A stretch of 64,000 nucleotides of DNA from CAWAVN01 sp963825075 (GCA_963825075.1 CAWGRX010000022.1:62001-126000); one strand, 5' to 3'. Positions 1 to 10,209 are shown, numbered from the stretch's first letter. Notes: generated from the sequence alone by a model not told the origin. Translations and numbers: made by a program.

Positions 1-1
1 G

Positions 2-160
2 CATCGGTTGATCCTTGGCAAGACGAAGAAAGGCCAACCACACACGGCCCTTTACGACCTTTCCACCGACCCGGACGCCCGGCAAAACATCGCCGAGACC
101 CACCCCGACCTGGTCCGGCAAATCCGCGGGTACTTACCGAAAGAGCCGCGCACAAAGTAA
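2..160 (+). CDS. C-terminal fragment of a sulfatase (5' end outside window)
   Basis: The frame is open from the window edge to a TAA at 158-160 and encodes 52 residues. The segment LYDLSTDPDARQNIAE followed by HPDLVRQIRGYL is the usual C-terminal signature of type I sulfatases (ELYDL..DP.E..NLA...P.LV..L). These enzymes hydrolyse sulfate esters of polysaccharides and are very numerous in planctomycetes. The catalytic part lies upstream and cannot be seen. The last five residues and the stop codon are encoded by a copy of an interspersed repeat (143-162), so the extreme C-terminus may have been altered by repeat insertion. Confidence 0.65.
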   Translation, partial: HRLILGKTKKGQPHTALYDLSTDPDARQNIAETHPDLVRQIRGYLPKEPRTK

Positions 161-162
161 GC
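143..162 (+). repeat. Repeat family 3, single arm overlapping sulfatase stop
   Basis: The 20 bases here differ at one position from both arms of the perfect inverted repeat at 55372-55422 (GAGCCGCGCACRAAGTAAGC). The similarity continues more weakly downstream. The repeat supplies the stop codon of the sulfatase. Confidence 0.6.
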
Positions 163-260
163 CGTGATTTGTGGCGGAAATCCTCTCGGCACAAGGTTCC
201 TCTCCGCGCCATCCCACGATTGCAAAATCCCCCGCCTGCCGTAAGATAAACCGACCGCTT

Positions 261-334
261 GGTCCCGTAACTCAATCGGCTAGAGTGCTACCCTTACAAG
301 GTAGAAGTTACAGGTTCGAGTCCTGTCGGGACCA
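261..334 (+). tRNA. tRNA-Val (anticodon TAC)
   Basis: A full cloverleaf can be folded: acceptor arms GGTCCCG (261-267) and CGGGACC (327-333), anticodon stem CTACC/GGTAG around loop CTTACAA giving anticodon TAC (reads GTA), T-arm CAGG-TTCGAGT-CCTG, and discriminator A at 334. The 3' CCA is not encoded. The gene stands alone between the sulfatase and the next reading frame. Confidence 0.95.
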
Positions 335-680
335 CTGGACGCTTCTCCTTCGGCGAATTCGGTTTCGCGAGTGGAGGGTGGCTTGTTGATCGGTTTGACC
401 AGGGGGTGTCCAGGTCGGGCTGCCGTTCATTAGGGCTGATCTGTGAAAGAAATTGCAGACTCGCGGGGCTTTGGTGGGTCCGAGGGGCTGTTGGTTTCGC
501 GAATTCCCAAACTTTGCGAGTTTTGGGAGAAATCCTGATTGACCGGCGGCCAAAAGTCTTTTATCTTTATGTGACATTCCAACGTGGACGAATCACCGAT
601 AAATCCGAAATAGGGGTTGTGCAGGTTGGAATGAGACGTGAATTCAAGAATGGTGTCCACTTTGCTGTAACGAGTTTGCC
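335..680. other. Intergenic, nothing recognised
   Basis: No convincing coding frame, RNA or terminator was seen. Short ORFs on both strands overlap each other and have no homology-like motifs. Confidence 0.5.
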
Positions 681-1082
681 ATGACGCGCAAAACTCAAAA
701 ATCGACTAGCTTCCTCCCTTGGCGGGAGCATTGTTGTTGCAGCATCGTGATTTTGGCCGCGTTGATTCCGATGTGGCTGTCGCCTCCCGGCGCGTATGCC
801 AAAGATGTGATCTTGGCCGCGCCGGTTCATGTTGCGACCCAAGCGGATCGCGACCGGAGGCAAGTCGCCTCGCCGCTCGAAGTCTTCGACCTTCTCGATC
901 GGCATTATGCTTTTGAGTCGGAAGAGAATCGCGAATCCGAAGTGGAACGCGACATTCCGGCGTTTTGTAGCCTGCCCCTGATGCCGTTGCAGATCCAAGC
1001 GGTGATCTCCCGCATCGGGGCCATTAGCGAACACGCTCGGATCTCTGTATTGCATTCGCTGGCTCTGCCCATGCTTTGCTAA
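681..1082 (+). CDS. Doubtful small secreted protein
   Basis: The frame encodes 133 residues. Residues 1-40 resemble a signal peptide: a basic start, a hydrophobic stretch SIVILAALIPMWL and a possible cleavage after AYA. The rest has no recognisable domain. A longer minus-strand ORF (567-1121) covers the same bases. The signal-like N-terminus is the only reason to prefer the plus strand. It is not recognised and may be non-coding or a decayed gene. Confidence 0.3.
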   Translation: MTRKTQKSTSFLPWREHCCCSIVILAALIPMWLSPPGAYAKDVILAAPVHVATQADRDRRQVASPLEVFDLLDRHYAFESEENRESEVERDIPAFCSLPLMPLQIQAVISRIGAISEHARISVLHSLALPMLC

Positions 1083-1473
1083 GATCTCCGCCGCACGTGG
1101 CTTGCCGATTCGGTGGCCCAAATGCGGCTTCTCTGTGACGGCGCGTTTCGCTCAGGCGCGTCCTTTCCTCAATTCTCAGGCGGCAAACCAAATCACTGCG
1201 CATCCACGCGATGCCTGCCAGTCCTCGGATTGCGGATAGATTCTTCGCTCGAAAACCATCGCGCTCTCTTACACCTGTTTCACCTTAGGGAACGAATTCA
1301 GGAAAGCACGTGTGCATATCTAAATGTGTTTTCACGTCACAGCACAATGCGAGACAGTTTGACTTCGCCTCAATTGGCAACGCGTTGGCCCCGGAATTTG
1401 GTCTCTGGGAAACGTTAGTCGTGTAATAAGTCAGAGTAGAACGATATTCACTTTTCCTTGATTGGAGTGCAAG
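1083..1473. other. Intergenic upstream of efflux cluster
   Basis: This AT-richer spacer probably carries the promoter of the efflux genes. No consensus -35/-10 pair convinced me. A GGAG ribosome-binding site lies at 1464-1467, six bases before the ATG at 1474. Confidence 0.4.
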
Positions 1474-2874
1474 ATGCCAGGAGTTAGCAACTTAATCCGC
1501 CGTCAATGGCTGATTCTCTCTCTTTTAGCCGGGGCCTGTGTGGTGACGGCTGTCTTTTGGTTTGGTCCCGCGGGTTCCAGTTCGGTCGGCACGCCCTCCA
1601 CCGCGCAAGCGGCCCCGGAATCATCGACGCAACGGCCTTTGCTCCGCGTCGAAACCATCACGCCGCAGAATGGCGGCGTGGATCGCGTGACGGTTCAGCC
1701 GGGCACGGTTCATTCCTTCGACTGGGCCGATCTGTTCTCGAAAGTGTCCGGTTATTTGAAAGTCCAGAAAAAAGACATCGGCGAAAAAGTCAAAGCCGGC
1801 GAAATCATCGCCGAGATCGACGCACCGGAGCTCAAGGAAGATGTTGTCCGCTGCCAGGCATCCGTCAAACAGGCCGAAGCCAAGGTTGAGCAAATGAAGG
1901 CTTACATCAAGACGGCCGAAGCGCAGAAGAAGGCCGCCGAAGCGTCCATCGCCGAGGCGGAAGCCGACGTCAAACGGGCTGAAGCGACCATGAGCTACCA
2001 CGGCAAGCAATACAAACGGATTCAAGAGCTGTTCCGCCTCAAATCGGTTGATGAGAAATTGGTCGATGAGACAGAAGACCAATACCTCGCCGCCCAGGCG
2101 GCCCTGGAAGCGGCCAAAGCCCACGTGCTCACCCAAAAGGCCCAAGCCGTGGCCGCGGAAGCGAAGATCGCGGCGGCTCAGGCGGATTTGGGCGAAGCCC
2201 AAGCCCAAGTCGGCGTAGCGAGGGCCCAACTCGCCCATGCCCAGGTGTTTTATGATTTCACCAAAATCCGCTCTCCCTACGACGGTGTCGTGACGCAGCG
2301 GAATTACCACGTCGGACATTTCATCCGCACGGGCGACGATACGGCGCATGGACCGATCTACACGGTGGCGCGGACCGACGTGATGCGCGTGATCGTGGAA
2401 GTCCCCGACCGCGATGTTCCCTTTGCCGACAATGGCGACAAAGCCATCGTTGAAGTCGATGCCCTGCCGGGCGAAAAGTTCGTGGGAAAAATTGACCGGA
2501 TTTCGATGGCCGAGGACACCAACTCCCGGACTGAACGCATCGAAATCGATCTTCCGAATCCCGACGGCCGGCTGCGGCACGGGATGTACGGCGGCGTGGC
2601 GCTGACGCTCGAAGAAGGCAACAAGAACTCCGTGCGGATTCCTTCATCCTGTCTGATTGGCGATGCCAGTGACGGCGTCGGCACGGTTTATGTCGTTAGC
2701 AACGGGCGGGCCGAAAAACGCCAGATTAAGCTGGGCAAGGACAACGGCATTGTGGTCGAAGTGCTCGACGGTCTGACGACCAGCGACCGGGTGGTCGCCA
2801 AGAACAACAGCGCCGTCCAAGACGGCATCCCGGTCGAAGTCGTCGCGCTCAGTGGCGAAGGCCGCTCGACATAA
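1474..2874 (+). CDS. RND efflux membrane-fusion (periplasmic adaptor) protein
   Basis: The product is the HlyD/AcrA-type adaptor linking an inner-membrane RND pump to a TolC-type outer-membrane channel. It has 466 residues from the ATG at 1474, chosen over an in-frame TTG at 1462 because GGAG at 1464-1467 sits at ideal spacing. Residues ~10-30 form a signal anchor. A biotinyl/lipoyl-like half-motif follows at ~85-110 (SGYLKVQKKDIGEKVKAGEI). A long Ala/Glu/Lys-rich alpha-hairpin at ~115-250 replaces the short hairpin of AcrA. The second lipoyl half (IRSPYDGVVTQRNYHVGHF) and beta-barrel domains come after it. It is the only adaptor in the cluster and would have to serve both downstream pumps. 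The substrate cannot be inferred. Confidence 0.93.
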   Translation: MPGVSNLIRRQWLILSLLAGACVVTAVFWFGPAGSSSVGTPSTAQAAPESSTQRPLLRVETITPQNGGVDRVTVQPGTVHSFDWADLFSKVSGYLKVQKKDIGEKVKAGEIIAEIDAPELKEDVVRCQASVKQAEAKVEQMKAYIKTAEAQKKAAEASIAEAEADVKRAEATMSYHGKQYKRIQELFRLKSVDEKLVDETEDQYLAAQAALEAAKAHVLTQKAQAVAAEAKIAAAQADLGEAQAQVGVARAQLAHAQVFYDFTKIRSPYDGVVTQRNYHVGHFIRTGDDTAHGPIYTVARTDVMRVIVEVPDRDVPFADNGDKAIVEVDALPGEKFVGKIDRISMAEDTNSRTERIEIDLPNPDGRLRHGMYGGVALTLEEGNKNSVRIPSSCLIGDASDGVGTVYVVSNGRAEKRQIKLGKDNGIVVEVLDGLTTSDRVVAKNNSAVQDGIPVEVVALSGEGRST

Positions 2875-2969
2875 CCCACCTCCGTCTGCCGGTCCACGGA
2901 CAACCGGCGTCCCGGCAGGCGTTTTCCTATCCCCAATTCCCTCCGAGATGCAACAGGTAGTTTGCCGTT

Positions 2970-5900
2970 ATGAATGGATTAATTCGTGCCTCCCTCCGGA
3001 ACCCCTATGCGGTGATGGTGATGGCTATGACATTATTGATCATGGGCGGGCTGACGCTGACTATGATCCCGATCGATATTCTGCCGGTCTTCAAAAGCCC
3101 GGCCGTCCAAGTTTTGACCTTTTACGGCGGGATGCCCGCTGAGGCGATCGAGAAAGACATCACCAACCGCATGGAGCGGTGGGTCGGCCAATCCAACGGG
3201 CTGAAACGCCAGGAATCGCGGTCGATCGTGGGTGCGAGCATCGTGCGGAACTACTTCCAGGACGATGTCGATCCCAATGGGGCCTTGACGCAGGTCAACT
3301 CCCTGGCTCTCTCCACGCTGCCCAACCTGCCGCCGGGCACGCTGCCTCCGGTGGTTTTGCCGTTTGACCCCACGAGTTCGACGCCGGTCTGCCTGGTGGC
3401 TTTGGACAGCAAAACGCAGCCCGAATCGATTCTTTACGATGTGGGCCGCTATGAAGTCCGCCCGATGATTATGAGCAATCCCGGCGCGGTGGCTCCGGTG
3501 GTTTACGGCGGGAAGATCCGGGCGGTCATGCTGTATCTCGACCGGATCCGCATGCAGGCTCGCGGATTGTCGCCGCTCGATGTGATGAGCGCGATGGACA
3601 ATTACAACGTGTTTCTGCCCAACGGCAGCGTGAAGATGGGCGACATGGATTACGCCATCGCCTCGAACTCGCTGTACGACTTTGTGGACCGCATGGGAGA
3701 CATGCCGTTAACAGACGACCCGGGCAACCGACAATACGTCAAAGACGTGGCGAAGCCCAAGGACTCCGCGTTCATCCAGACGAACATCGTCCGCGTCAAC
3801 GGCCGCCGGCAGGTTTATATTCCGGTATATCGCCAATTGGGATCGAGCACGCTGGACGTGGTGGATACGCTCCACAATTCGATCGACGACATGCAGTCGC
3901 GGCTGACCCGGCCGGGCATCGATTTGAAACTGGTGATGGACCAGTCGGTTTATGTGCGGGCTTCAATCCATGCTTTGGCTCAGGAAGGGGTGTTGGGGGC
4001 AGTGCTTTGTTCGCTGGTGATTCTGTTGTTCCTCGGCGAATGGCGGATGACGATCATCGCGATTATGACGCTGCCTTTGGCCGTGATGGGGGCTGTGATC
4101 TGCCTGCATGCGACGGGGAACACCGTCAACGTGATGACCTTGGCCGGTTTGGCGCTCGCGATCGGGCCGATGGTCGATAGTGCAATCATCTGCCTGGAGA
4201 ACACGCACCGGCACTTGGGTCTGGGGGCTTCGCCTCACGAAGCCGCCTACCACGGGGCCAGTGAAGTCGCCATGCCCGAACTGATCGCCACGCTGTGTAC
4301 GTTCTTGGTGTTGGCCCCCTTGGCGCTGATGCCGGGGATGGGACGTTTTCTGTTCCGTCCGATGGCTCTCGCCGTGGCGTTTGCGATGATTTGTGCCTAT
4401 CTGTTGTCGCGGTCGCTGGTGCCGGCATTTGCCGCGCTGTTGCTCAAGCCGCACGGTGTCGGGCACGGACATGAAGGGCACGGCGAGGGAGAGCATGGCG
4501 AAGGCCATCATCCCGCTCCGCGGAAGCAGAATGTCATCGCCCGCACGTTTGCCGCGTGGGAAGGCGTGATCGAATCGGCCATCGCCAAATACGTCCGCGC
4601 GTTGGATCGGGTGATGCAGCATCGCGTGTTGACGGTTACCGCCAGTTTCATTCTGCTGGCGGGCGTGATCGTGTATTTCTCACCGATTCTCCGGCGGGAG
4701 TTTTTCCCTGAAGTGGATGCCGGGGCCTTCCAGGTTTCGGTCCGCGCTCCCAGCGGGACCCGGATCGAGAACACCGAGCGTTCGATCCAAGAAGTCGAGG
4801 ATGCGATCCACGAATCGATCGACGAGCACGACCTGCAGCTTGTGCTGTCGGAAATCGGGCTGACCGCCGACTGGTCGGCCGCATACACGCCGAACTCCGG
4901 GCCGATGGATGCGATTATCAAAATCCAGTTGAGCGAGCATCGGCATCACTCGGCCCAGTATTACGCGGACCTGCTCCGCGCGAATTTCCGCAAGGACCCG
5001 CGGTTCAGCCAGATGCAGTTTGCCTTCGACACCGGGGGCATGGTCCGCGGGGCATTAAACGAAGGCAAATCCACGCCGCTCAACGTGCGGATCACCGGCA
5101 AGAACATGGAACTGGCGCATCAAATCGCCGAGAACATCAAGGCGGAAGTCGCGAAGATTCCGGGCATTGTCGATGCCCAGATCGTGCAGCGGCTGAACTA
5201 TCCCGAGTTCAAAATCAACGTCGATCGGGCCAAGGCCGCCGACATGGGTCTGACCCAGGAGGACGTGATGCGAAACGTGGTGGCCGCAGCCAACTCGAGC
5301 ATTTCGTTCAACAAGAAGAACTTCTGGATCGACCCGGTGAGCTACAACCAGTATTTTGTCGGGGTGCAGTATCCGGAAGAGGACATCAACTCGTTGGATA
5401 CGCTGCTGGATGTGCCGATCACCGGTCCGAAACAGACGCATCCCGTGCCGCTTAGGTCCGTTGCCACGGTGACGCGGGACACGGTTCCCACGGAAGTGAC
5501 ACACGCCAATATCCAGCCGACGATCGACTTGACGATGGGCGTTTCGGGCCGGGACCTGGGCCACGTGGCCGACGATGTGTCCCACGTCGTCAACGCCTTC
5601 GGGAAGTCGGAACAAGCCGACGTTTGGGCGCCCTATGATCCGCGCCATCCCCAGTCACAGGAAACGTTGTCCGGCTCCAAGATCGTGTTGAGCGGGGAAT
5701 ACTCGCGGATGCAGGACACGTTCCACAACCTGGGCGTGGGGCTGATTCTCGCCTCGCTGTTGATTTATTTCCTGATGGTGGCGCTGGTCCGCTCGTGGGT
5801 GGTGCCTTTGACGGTGATGCTCGCGGTGCCGTTGTCTCTCATCGGCGTTCTGACGCTGTTGTACTTCACCGGGACCGCCCTCAACGTGCAATCGCTGTTG

Positions 5901-6293
5901 GGCATCATCTTCGTGGTTGGAATCAACGTGTCCAACGCCGTACTGATGACCGACTGCGCTCAGGAACTGCGTCGCGGCGAGGGACTCGGCCCGACCGAGG
6001 CGATCCGCAAGGCGGCGTCGCTCAGGGTCCGGCCGGTGACGATGACCGCGTTGGCGGCATTCTTCGCGATGGTTCCGGCGGCGCTGGCCATCGAGCACGG
6101 CAGCGAAGCCAACGCTCCGTTGGCCCGCGCGATTCTCGGCGGTCTGTTGGCGGTCGAGCCGGCGACCTTGTTCGTTGTCCCCTGCCTGTATTCGCTTTTG
6201 GTCAAAGATAAAGGTCGGACGGAAACGGATGAAGAAGCGGCCGACCAAATCCCGGTCGATGAAGCCGCCGAAGAGGGTTGGGGCTTCGCCTGA
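2970..6293 (+). CDS. RND efflux transporter, copy 1 (His-rich loop)
   Basis: This is an inner-membrane proton-driven RND pump of 1107 residues, full length for the AcrB/CusA superfamily. TM1 (~10-33), a long periplasmic porter domain, the central TM block (~335-490), a second porter domain and the C-terminal TM block are all visible. In TM4 the proton-relay motif reads GPMVDSAIICLEN: Asp403 is present but the second Asp of AcrB is Ser404, as in single-Asp HME pumps such as CusA. A cytoplasmic loop at ~490-520 is strikingly His/Gly/Glu-rich, suggesting metal binding or simply a linker. It starts 95 bp after the adaptor gene. The next gene is a very close paralogue lacking most of the His loop. 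Confidence 0.93.
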   Translation: MNGLIRASLRNPYAVMVMAMTLLIMGGLTLTMIPIDILPVFKSPAVQVLTFYGGMPAEAIEKDITNRMERWVGQSNGLKRQESRSIVGASIVRNYFQDDVDPNGALTQVNSLALSTLPNLPPGTLPPVVLPFDPTSSTPVCLVALDSKTQPESILYDVGRYEVRPMIMSNPGAVAPVVYGGKIRAVMLYLDRIRMQARGLSPLDVMSAMDNYNVFLPNGSVKMGDMDYAIASNSLYDFVDRMGDMPLTDDPGNRQYVKDVAKPKDSAFIQTNIVRVNGRRQVYIPVYRQLGSSTLDVVDTLHNSIDDMQSRLTRPGIDLKLVMDQSVYVRASIHALAQEGVLGAVLCSLVILLFLGEWRMTIIAIMTLPLAVMGAVICLHATGNTVNVMTLAGLALAIGPMVDSAIICLENTHRHLGLGASPHEAAYHGASEVAMPELIATLCTFLVLAPLALMPGMGRFLFRPMALAVAFAMICAYLLSRSLVPAFAALLLKPHGVGHGHEGHGEGEHGEGHHPAPRKQNVIARTFAAWEGVIESAIAKYVRALDRVMQHRVLTVTASFILLAGVIVYFSPILRREFFPEVDAGAFQVSVRAPSGTRIENTERSIQEVEDAIHESIDEHDLQLVLSEIGLTADWSAAYTPNSGPMDAIIKIQLSEHRHHSAQYYADLLRANFRKDPRFSQMQFAFDTGGMVRGALNEGKSTPLNVRITGKNMELAHQIAENIKAEVAKIPGIVDAQIVQRLNYPEFKINVDRAKAADMGLTQEDVMRNVVAAANSSISFNKKNFWIDPVSYNQYFVGVQYPEEDINSLDTLLDVPITGPKQTHPVPLRSVATVTRDTVPTEVTHANIQPTIDLTMGVSGRDLGHVADDVSHVVNAFGKSEQADVWAPYDPRHPQSQETLSGSKIVLSGEYSRMQDTFHNLGVGLILASLLIYFLMVALVRSWVVPLTVMLAVPLSLIGVLTLLYFTGTALNVQSLLGIIFVVGINVSNAVLMTDCAQELRRGEGLGPTEAIRKAASLRVRPVTMTALAAFFAMVPAALAIEHGSEANAPLARAILGGLLAVEPATLFVVPCLYSLLVKDKGRTETDEEAADQIPVDEAAEEGWGFA

Positions 6294-6653
6294 TCCGCGC
6301 GACCCGGTTTGGGTCGTATGAAGAGTTAGTTCAAGAAGGGATTCTGCGGGTCGCCGGTTGACGGACCCCCAAAATCCATTGAGGTTTCATTAACATCAAC
6401 CCGCCCTGATGCGGATTCGTTTGGAATCCGCACTAGGGCTTTATGGAATTCATCAATCTCCAATGATTTGCCCACTGGCTAGACTCCCGCAACGGATGCG
6501 TTCCTCCGCAAGATTGAATTCCTCCCCTGCATCGGCAGGGGACGCCGATGTTCTGCCAAAGGATATCGACTCAAATCCGCCAGGCATCCAAGCCTGGCCG
6601 ACTCACCTTCCCATCCCGTATTCCCATCCCTATTCGAGAGGTACGCCGCTCCC
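6294..6653. other. Spacer between the two RND genes
   Basis: The 360 bp spacer holds a short perfect inverted repeat (6411-6431) and no supported gene. The second pump therefore may have its own promoter or be expressed by read-through. Confidence 0.5.
6411..6431. repeat. Inverted repeat, possible weak terminator
   Basis: GCGGATTC and GAATCCGC form an 8-bp perfect stem with a 5-base loop. No T-tract follows, so a rho-independent terminator is not supported. Confidence 0.35.
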
Positions 6654-9600
6654 ATGAACGCATTAATTCGAGGATCTCTCAAGAATCCGTATGCTGTCAC
6701 GGTGATGGCACTCACCATCCTCATCATGGGCGGGCTGACGCTCACCATGATTCCCGTGGATATTCTGCCGGTGTTCAAAAGCCCGGCCGTGCAGGTGCTG
6801 ACCTTCTATGGCGGCATGCCCGCCGAAGCGATCGAAAAGGACATCACCAACCGCATGGAGCGGTGGGTCGGCCAATCCAACGGGTTGAAACGCCAGGAAT
6901 CGCGTTCGATCGTGGGTGCGAGCATCGTAAGGAACTATTTCCAGGACGATGTCGATCCCAATGGGGCACTGACGCAGGTTAACTCCCTGGCTCTCTCCAC
7001 GCTGCCCAACCTGCCGCCGGGCACGCTGCCTCCGGTGGTTTTGCCCTTTGACCCCACGAGTTCGACGCCGGTCTGCCTGGTCGCTTTGGACAGCAAATCG
7101 CAGCCCGAATCGATTCTCTACGATGTGGGCCGTTATGAAGTCCGCCCGATGATTATGAGCAATCCCGGCGCGGTGGCTCCCGTCGTTTACGGCGGCAAGT
7201 TGCGGGCGGTGATGCTTTACCTGGACCGCATCCGCATGCAGGCCCGCGGTCTTTCGCCCTTGGACGTGATGCAGGCGGTGGATCACTATAACGTGTTTCT
7301 GCCCAACGGCAGCGTGAAGATGGGCGACATGGACTACGCCATCTCGTCGAATTCGCTCTACGATTTTGTCGAGCGTATGGGTGACATGCCTTTGACGGAC
7401 GACCCGGGCAACCGGTCTTATGTCAGGGACGTGGCGACACCGAAGGACTCCGCGTTCATTCAGACGAACATCGTCCGTGTCAACGGCCGGCGGCAGGTTT
7501 ACGTGCCGGTGTACCGCCAGTTGGGATCGAGCACGCTGGACGTGGTGGATACGCTCCGCGGTTCCATCGACGACATGCAAGCCCGGCTCACGCGGCCCAA
7601 CATTGATCTAAAGCTGGTGATGGACCAGTCGGTCTATGTGCGGGCGTCGATCCATGCTTTGGCTCAGGAAGGGGTCTTGGGGGCCATTTTGTGTTCGCTG
7701 GTGATTCTGTTGTTCCTGGGGGAATGGCGGATGACGATCATCGCGATCCTCATGCTCCCCTTGTCCGTGATGGGAGCGGTGATTTGCTTATATGCGACGG
7801 GGAACACGATCAACGTGATGACGCTCGCGGGAATGGCGCTCGCGATCGGGCCGCTGGTCGATACCGCGATCATCGTGCTGGAGAACACGCACCGCCATCT
7901 GGGTCTCGGGGCGCATCCGCGCGAGGCGGCATTCCGCGGGACGAGCGAAGTGGCCATGCCGGCTTTGATCGCCACGCTGTGTACGTTCTTGGTGTTGGCC
8001 CCCTTGGCGCTGATGCCGGGGATGGGGCGGTTTCTGTTCCGTCCGATGGCGCTGGCTGTCGCGTTTGCGATGATCTGTGCGTACTTGTTGTCGCAGTCGC
8101 TGGTTCCGGCTTATTCGGCGTTTCTGCTCAAGCCGCACCGCAAGGAAGAGCACGGCGAGGGGCATGCTGGTCCGGCCAGTTGGAACATTATTGCCCGCGC
8201 CTTTGCGGCGTGGGAGGGGGTCATCGAATGGGCGATCGCCAAATACGGCCGGATTCTGGACCGCGTTATGCAGTTCCGCTTTTTGACGATCGGCACCAGT
8301 TTCGCCCTGTTGGCCGTTGCGGTATGGTATTTCACCCCGCAATTGCGGCGGGAATTTTTCCCGGAAGTGGACGCGGGTGCCTTCCAGATTACGGTCCGCG
8401 CTCCCAGCGGCACCCGGATCGAAAACACCGAGGAATATATTGCCGAGGTGGAAGATGCGATCCACGATTCCATCGACGAACACGATCGGCAGCTTGTGCT
8501 GTCGGAAATCGGGCTGACCGCCGACTGGTCGGCCGCTTACACGCCGAACTCCGGTCCGATGGATGCGATCATCAAGGTCCAGTTGACCGAACACCGGAAC
8601 CATTCGGCCCAGTATTACGCGGACTTGCTTCGCGAGAATTTCCGCAAGGACCCGCGGTTCAGCCAGATGCAATTTGCCTTCGACACCGGGGGCATGGTCC
8701 GCGGGGCATTGAACGAAGGCAAATCCACGCCGCTCAACGTGCGGATCACCGGCAAGAATATGGAAGTGGCGCATCAAATCGCCGAGAACATCAAGGCGGA
8801 AGTCGCGAAGGTGCCCGGCGTCGTCGATGCACAGATCGTGCAGCGGCTAAACTATCCGCAGTTCAACATCAACGTGGATCGGGCCAAAGCCGCCGACATG
8901 GGATTGACCCAGCAAGACGTGATGCGGAACGTCGTGGCGGCGGGCAATTCGAGCATCTCGTTTAACAAGAAGAACTTCTGGATCGATCCGGTCAGCTTTA
9001 ACCAATACTTTGTCGGGGTGCAGTATCCGGAAGAGGAGATCAACTCGCTCGATACATTGCTCGATGTGCCGATCACCGGAAAGAACCAATCGCATCCGGT
9101 TCCACTCAGGTCGATTGCCACGGTCACGCGGAACACGGTCCCCACAGAAGTGACGCACAACAACATCCAGCCGACGATCGACTTGACGATGGGCGTTTCG
9201 GGCCGGGACCTGGGACACGTGGCCGACGATGTGGCTGAGGTTGTCGGCAAGTTCGGCGAGAAGCAGGAAGGGGCCGTTTGGGCGCCTTACGATCCTCGCT
9301 ATCCCAAATCGAAGGAGACGCTCGCCGGCTCGAAAATTCTTTTGAGCGGCGAGTATGCGCGGATGCAGGATACGTTTTACAACCTGGGGGTGGGGCTGAT
9401 TCTCGCCTCGCTGTTGATTTATTTCTTGCTGGTGGCGCTCGTCCGCTCGTGGATCGTGCCCTTGAGCGTGATGCTCGCCGTGCCTTTGCTGCTCATCGGC
9501 GTGTTGGCGCTGCTCTATGTCACCGGGACCGCTCTCAACGTGCAGTCGCTGTTAGGCGTGATTTTCGTGGTCGGGATCAACGTGTCCAACGCGGTGCTGA

Positions 9601-9923
9601 TGACTGACTGCGCCCAGGAGCTTCGTCGTAACGAGGGACTCAAACCGACCGAGGCGATCCGCAAGGCGGCTTCGCTTCGTGTGCGGCCGGTGACGATGAC
9701 CGCGTTGGCGGCATTCTTTGCGATGGTTCCGGCGGCGCTCGCCCTCGAACACGGCAGCGAAGCCAATGCTCCCTTGGCCCGCGCGATTCTGGGCGGTCTG
9801 TTGGCGGTCGAGCCGGCGACCTTGTTTGTCGTCCCCTGCCTGTACTCGCTGCTGGTCCGCGACACGGGCAAAATGGGCATGGGCTTCGAAATCCCAGTGA
9901 ACAAGGCTCCCCAAGCCAGCTAA
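6654..9923 (+). CDS. RND efflux transporter, copy 2
   Basis: The product has 1089 residues and is nearly identical to copy 1 over long blocks, for example residues 20-160 and the second porter domain; many stretches are identical even at the DNA level. It has the same architecture. The TM4 relay reads GPLVDTAIIVLEN, with Asp403 followed by Thr. The central cytoplasmic loop is shorter and much poorer in His than in copy 1, and the C-terminal tail differs. This pattern points to a tandem duplication, possibly homogenised by gene conversion, with divergence concentrated in the loop and tail. It probably shares the single adaptor upstream. Confidence 0.93.
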   Translation: MNALIRGSLKNPYAVTVMALTILIMGGLTLTMIPVDILPVFKSPAVQVLTFYGGMPAEAIEKDITNRMERWVGQSNGLKRQESRSIVGASIVRNYFQDDVDPNGALTQVNSLALSTLPNLPPGTLPPVVLPFDPTSSTPVCLVALDSKSQPESILYDVGRYEVRPMIMSNPGAVAPVVYGGKLRAVMLYLDRIRMQARGLSPLDVMQAVDHYNVFLPNGSVKMGDMDYAISSNSLYDFVERMGDMPLTDDPGNRSYVRDVATPKDSAFIQTNIVRVNGRRQVYVPVYRQLGSSTLDVVDTLRGSIDDMQARLTRPNIDLKLVMDQSVYVRASIHALAQEGVLGAILCSLVILLFLGEWRMTIIAILMLPLSVMGAVICLYATGNTINVMTLAGMALAIGPLVDTAIIVLENTHRHLGLGAHPREAAFRGTSEVAMPALIATLCTFLVLAPLALMPGMGRFLFRPMALAVAFAMICAYLLSQSLVPAYSAFLLKPHRKEEHGEGHAGPASWNIIARAFAAWEGVIEWAIAKYGRILDRVMQFRFLTIGTSFALLAVAVWYFTPQLRREFFPEVDAGAFQITVRAPSGTRIENTEEYIAEVEDAIHDSIDEHDRQLVLSEIGLTADWSAAYTPNSGPMDAIIKVQLTEHRNHSAQYYADLLRENFRKDPRFSQMQFAFDTGGMVRGALNEGKSTPLNVRITGKNMEVAHQIAENIKAEVAKVPGVVDAQIVQRLNYPQFNINVDRAKAADMGLTQQDVMRNVVAAGNSSISFNKKNFWIDPVSFNQYFVGVQYPEEEINSLDTLLDVPITGKNQSHPVPLRSIATVTRNTVPTEVTHNNIQPTIDLTMGVSGRDLGHVADDVAEVVGKFGEKQEGAVWAPYDPRYPKSKETLAGSKILLSGEYARMQDTFYNLGVGLILASLLIYFLLVALVRSWIVPLSVMLAVPLLLIGVLALLYVTGTALNVQSLLGVIFVVGINVSNAVLMTDCAQELRRNEGLKPTEAIRKAASLRVRPVTMTALAAFFAMVPAALALEHGSEANAPLARAILGGLLAVEPATLFVVPCLYSLLVRDTGKMGMGFEIPVNKAPQAS

Positions 9924-10209
9924 GGACCACTTGAAGAATCGTTGTCTCATCCATCAGCCGCAGCCCGTTAGCCCCGGTTCACCGAGATAACCGGATGCGA
10001 GCGCGTTCCGGCTGATGATCGGACATTTTTTCGCGAACGGTCCTTAATTGTCGTGCCGGAGAGGATGAATGCAAGATTTTTCTTCCACTTGCCGGTCAAA
10101 ACGGTCCGATAAAGTTTATTGAAGGTTAGGGTTATAGGAGGCTGTCTGAAACCGCGGTTGCTGCTCGGAGCTTTTTCGAGACGCCGCAGACACGCTCAAG
10201 GAGGATGCC
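9924..10209. other. Spacer with repeat family 1 copy
   Basis: A copy of the GCTAGC-type repeat runs at about 9953-10035 (ATCAGCCG ... GTTAGCCCCGGTT ... GTTCCGGCTGAT). The same ~115-bp unit recurs at 40172-40300. A strong Shine-Dalgarno AAGGAGG lies at 10198-10204 before the GTG at 10210. Confidence 0.6.

Noticed and set aside
567..1121. 184-residue minus-strand ORF opposite the doubtful small secreted protein
   Set aside because: Arg/His/Gln-rich with no domain or signal; looks like antisense of the plus frame.
1621..2580. 319-residue minus-strand ORF
   Set aside because: Shadow of the membrane-fusion protein gene, whose domains are clear.
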